From: Actinophytocola sp050699915
Lineage (GTDB): Bacteria > Actinomycetota > Actinomycetes > Mycobacteriales > Pseudonocardiaceae
NCBI RefSeq assembly: GCF_050699915.1
Contig: NZ_JBOHGA010000144.1
Span: 1 to 16,225 of the forward strand
Direction of reading: 5' to 3'
DNA length: 16,225 nucleotides
This document shows positions 14,062-16,225 of the stretch, piece after piece (the first letter of the stretch is position 1; each line of letters starts with the position of its first letter). Both the position numbers and the translations under genes were made by a program. A model generated the notes under the pieces. The model was not told the origin of the DNA, did not search any database, and saw nothing but the letters and a program-made list of their open reading frames with translations.

Positions 14062-14078
14062 GGCTGCACCGCTCCTGT

Positions 14079-15422
14079 CTACAGTGGCGCGTCGGGTTCG
14101 GTGACCGCCCGGCGCAGCACCCGCTCGAAGCGCGCGACGAGGTCGACCATGGTGGCCTCGTCGTAGATGTTGGTGTTGAACCCGAGGCGGCCGACGAACT
14201 CGCCCGCCGGGTCGATGTCCAGAGTGAACAGCGCGCCGTCCGGAATGTCCTCACCGGACGGTTGGGAGACCAGCCGGCGGCGGATCTCGGTGTACTCCAG
14301 GTCGCCGACCTTCTCCCGGTCCAGCACGGTCGGGAACTGCACGACCTGGATCGCGACCGCGGCCGCGGTGTCCTGCATCACCGGTCCCATCAACGCCGGC
14401 GCCTGCTCCGCGATCTGCAGGAAGGGGATCTCGTAGGAGTACGCCTCGATGCAGGTGGCCCGGGTCGCCGCGAGCACCTCGCGGAAGGTGGTGGCGCCGG
14501 ACAGGTCGGTGCGGAACGGCACGAAGTTGAAGATCGGGCCCACGGTGTCGTTGAACTCGTCGTGCGGGCGGCCGGAGGTGATCACCGGCACCACCGCGTC
14601 CTCGGCGCCGGTGAGCTCGCGCATCAGCACGTTGAACGCGGCCAGCAGCACCATGAACGGCGAGCTGCGCTGCGCGCGGGACAGCTCCACAGCGGCCGCC
14701 CCGACCTCGGCCGGGATCAGGAACCGGTGGATGGCGGTGTTCTTCGGCAGCCCGGCCGACCGCGGGTGGTCGGTGGGCACAGCGAGCACGCCGGCACCGT
14801 CGAGCTTGTCCTGCCAGTACTCGCGCGCCTCGTCGGCGAACTCGTCGGCCAGGTTCTCCGCCTGCCAGGTGGTGAACTCCCGGTACTGCGACGCGGGCTC
14901 CTGCGCGACCTCGTGGCCGCGGCGGCGCGCGTAGCAGACGGCCAGGTCGCGCATCAGGACCTGCATCGACCAGCCGTCGGTCGCGGTGTGGTGCACGACG
15001 AGCGCGAGCACGGCCTCCTGGTCGTCGAACCGGCCGAGGTAGGCGTGCAGGTGCGGCAGCGTGGTGACGCTGTGGCCGCTGGCGTCGATGTCGATGACGA
15101 ACCGCTCCGCGGCCACGTCGCGGCTCTCCGCGCCGGGGTCGGCCAGGTCCCGCACGATCAGCGTGGGCGAGCTCGGCGCGTGGATCCGCTGGCGCTTCAC
15201 CTCGCCGTCGCGGACGACGGTCGTGCGCAGCACCTCGTGCCGCACCACGAGGTCGTCCAGCGCCAGCCGCAGCGTCTCGACGTCGATGCCGCCGTAGACG
15301 CGGCTGGCGTGCACGATGTTGTAGCGAGGCCCGAACGGGCCGGCGTCGTTCCCCTGGTCGAACAGGCAGAGGAACTCCTGGTTGTAGGACAGGGGAAGCT
15401 CGGTCTCCCGGTCGTCGGTCAT
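14079..15422 (-). CDS. Free-standing NRPS condensation-domain enzyme
   Basis: 447 residues, exactly one condensation domain with no adenylation or carrier domain attached. Core motifs are in order: C1-like LSYNQEFLCLF, C2 RHEVLRTTV, and the catalytic HHxxxDG as HHTATDG (144-150, His145 the general base). These are followed by YREFTTWQ, YWQDKLDG, and the C5-like VITSGRPHDEFNDTVGPIFNFVPFRTDL. Such enzymes join a carrier-bound acyl group to an amine or alcohol. SgcC5 of C-1027, a free condensation enzyme, can form both esters and amides. The strong AGGAGG upstream of ATG 15422 and 30-bp spacing show cotranscription with the hydroxymandelate synthase. The donor could be hydroxymandelate-derived. 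The only carrier in view is the ACP at 2068, and it is not NRPS-like, so another PCP probably lies outside. Confidence 0.93.
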   Translation of the reverse strand: MTDDRETELPLSYNQEFLCLFDQGNDAGPFGPRYNIVHASRVYGGIDVETLRLALDDLVVRHEVLRTTVVRDGEVKRQRIHAPSSPTLIVRDLADPGAESRDVAAERFVIDIDASGHSVTTLPHLHAYLGRFDDQEAVLALVVHHTATDGWSMQVLMRDLAVCYARRRGHEVAQEPASQYREFTTWQAENLADEFADEAREYWQDKLDGAGVLAVPTDHPRSAGLPKNTAIHRFLIPAEVGAAAVELSRAQRSSPFMVLLAAFNVLMRELTGAEDAVVPVITSGRPHDEFNDTVGPIFNFVPFRTDLSGATTFREVLAATRATCIEAYSYEIPFLQIAEQAPALMGPVMQDTAAAVAIQVVQFPTVLDREKVGDLEYTEIRRRLVSQPSGEDIPDGALFTLDIDPAGEFVGRLGFNTNIYDEATMVDLVARFERVLRRAVTEPDAPL

Positions 15423-15424
15423 CG

Positions 15425-15440
15425 GTGTCGCCTCCTGCTG
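15425..15440 (-). promoter_or_regulatory. Strong ribosome binding site of the condensation gene
   Basis: Read on the minus strand, the 30-bp gap between hmaS and the condensation gene contains AGGAGG about seven bases before the ATG. It shows translation from an operon transcript and fixes the start. Confidence 0.6.
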
Positions 15441-15452
15441 ATCGGGCCGGGC

Positions 15453-16225
15453 TCAGGCCGCGGCCGCGTCGTCGCGGTGCCGCTGTGCCTCGACGGCCTG
15501 GTACAGCGCCTTGATGTTGCCGCTGCCGAACGACCGGGCACCGAGCCGCTCGATGACCTCCATGAAGATGGTGTTCCGCGGGTGCACCGACTCGGTGAAG
15601 ATCTGGTACAGCTGGCCGTCGTGGTCCTGGTCGACCAGGATGTGGTGGCTGCGCAGCTCGTCCACTGTGTACCGGGCCAGCCGGACCCGCTCGGGCAGCA
15701 TCGCGTAGTAGGTCGCCGGGGTGGCGAGGAACCCGATGCCGCGCGCGGACAGCGACTCCACCGCGGCCACGATGTCGTCCACGGTGAACGCGATGTGCTG
15801 GACGCCGGGTCCGCCGTGGTCGGCCAGGAACTCGTCGATGTGGCCGGCGACCCGGGACACGTCCGGCTCGATGATCGTCAGCGTGACCGCGCGGGAGGTG
15901 CTCTCGACGACCTTGGTGGTCATCGCCTGCGCGCCGATCACGACCTGCTCGGCGAAGATCAGGTCGAACCCGAGCACCCGCTCGTAGAACTCGACCGTCG
16001 CGTCGAGCTGTCCGGACTCGACACACACCGCGAAGTGGTCCACATCGGTCAGCCCGCCCGTCTCCGGGTAGCGCGGGCCGACCGGGACCATGTCGGGCAG
16101 CGCCCAGCCGTCCACTCCGGAGTCGCGCTGCACGAACGTGTGCGTCACGTCGCCGAAGCCGCCGACCGTCGCGGTCACCACGCCGCCGGCACGCCGCGGC
16201 GACGAGACCGGCCGGGCGCCGCGGC
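15453..16225 (-). CDS. hmaS: 4-hydroxymandelate synthase (HmaS), N-terminal part outside window
   Basis: The frame is open to the window edge. The GTG at 16181 is not the true start, because the 14 residues before it still align with HmaS. Roughly the first 100-110 residues are missing. The enzyme is an Fe(II) dioxygenase of the HPPD/VOC fold that converts 4-hydroxyphenylpyruvate and O2 to (S)-4-hydroxymandelate and CO2, the first step toward hydroxyphenylglycine in glycopeptides. Metal ligands counted from the GTG are His49 (DHFAVCV), His129 (GVQHIAF) and Glu208 (FMEVIER). Their 80- and 79-residue spacing equals that of H161, H241 and E320 in the Amycolatopsis enzyme. The C-terminal HPRNTIFMEVIERLGARSFGSGNIKALYQAVE matches HmaS rather than the GFGxGNF ending typical of HPPD. 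It is the first visible gene of a three-gene minus operon. Tyrosine-catabolic HPPD is the less likely alternative. Confidence 0.88.
   Translation of the reverse strand, partial: RGARPVSSPRRAGGVVTATVGGFGDVTHTFVQRDSGVDGWALPDMVPVGPRYPETGGLTDVDHFAVCVESGQLDATVEFYERVLGFDLIFAEQVVIGAQAMTTKVVESTSRAVTLTIIEPDVSRVAGHIDEFLADHGGPGVQHIAFTVDDIVAAVESLSARGIGFLATPATYYAMLPERVRLARYTVDELRSHHILVDQDHDGQLYQIFTESVHPRNTIFMEVIERLGARSFGSGNIKALYQAVEAQRHRDDAAAA

Noticed and set aside
16179..16181. GTG at 16181 as the true start of the hydroxymandelate synthase
   Set aside because: It would leave only about two thirds of the protein, and the open frame before it still resembles HmaS, so the gene is cut by the window edge.
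1..16225. CRISPR arrays, transposases, insertion-sequence ends, tRNA or rRNA genes
   Set aside because: No spaced repeat array, no transposase or integrase-like protein and no tRNA-like cloverleaf was seen by reading both strands. A covariance-model scan was not possible.

Overview
The window is very GC-rich, with codons ending almost always in G or C and frequent GTG starts. It also has an AfsA-family protein, a type II-style acyl carrier protein and a hydroxymandelate synthase. Together these point to a filamentous actinomycete. The similarity of the hydroxymandelate synthase to the Amycolatopsis enzyme (from memory) makes Pseudonocardiales a reasonable but unproven guess. Most of the window looks like part of a specialised-metabolite gene cluster that continues past the right edge. 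The left edge is probably ordinary or flanking chromosome.

Layout: 1-458 is the 3' part of an IclR-family regulator. 510-1406 (minus) is an AraC-family regulator divergent from a small VOC protein at 1490-1975. The cluster-like part seems to begin at 2068 with a tight plus-strand operon: a stand-alone type II-type ACP, an AsnB-type glutamine amidotransferase and an AfsA-type double-hotdog protein. A minus-strand pair follows (MFS transporter, then a YceI-like protein). The 264-bp divergent region 6916-7179 carries three TCGAG repeats at exact 11-bp spacing, which resembles a SARP operator, and leads into a GT1 glycosyltransferase. A perfect 14-bp hairpin separates the glycosyltransferase from a convergent Tat-exported multicopper oxidase. 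Then come, on the plus strand, an SRPBCC/AHSA1 protein, an HpaB/SgcC-type flavin-dependent phenol hydroxylase and a cupin. Meeting them on the minus strand is an operon entering from the right: hydroxymandelate synthase (5' part missing), a free-standing NRPS condensation enzyme and a class D (acyl-CoA-dehydrogenase-fold) flavin monooxygenase.

How they may work together (inference): hydroxymandelate synthase turns 4-hydroxyphenylpyruvate into 4-hydroxymandelate, and the HpaB-like enzyme could add a meta hydroxyl to give a catechol. The free condensation enzyme could join this acyl unit to a partner by an ester or amide bond, as SgcC5 does in enediyne pathways. The ACP/AsnB pair could make a carrier-bound malonamyl unit, and the AfsA homologue could join such a unit to a C3 alcohol such as dihydroxyacetone phosphate. 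The multicopper oxidase and class D monooxygenase could oxidise the product, the glycosyltransferase could decorate it and the MFS protein could export it. No adenylation/ligase gene, ketosynthase, flavin reductase, sugar-biosynthesis gene, gamma-butyrolactone receptor or SARP lies in the window. The pathway must therefore be completed from outside it. I do not recognise this combination as a known cluster.
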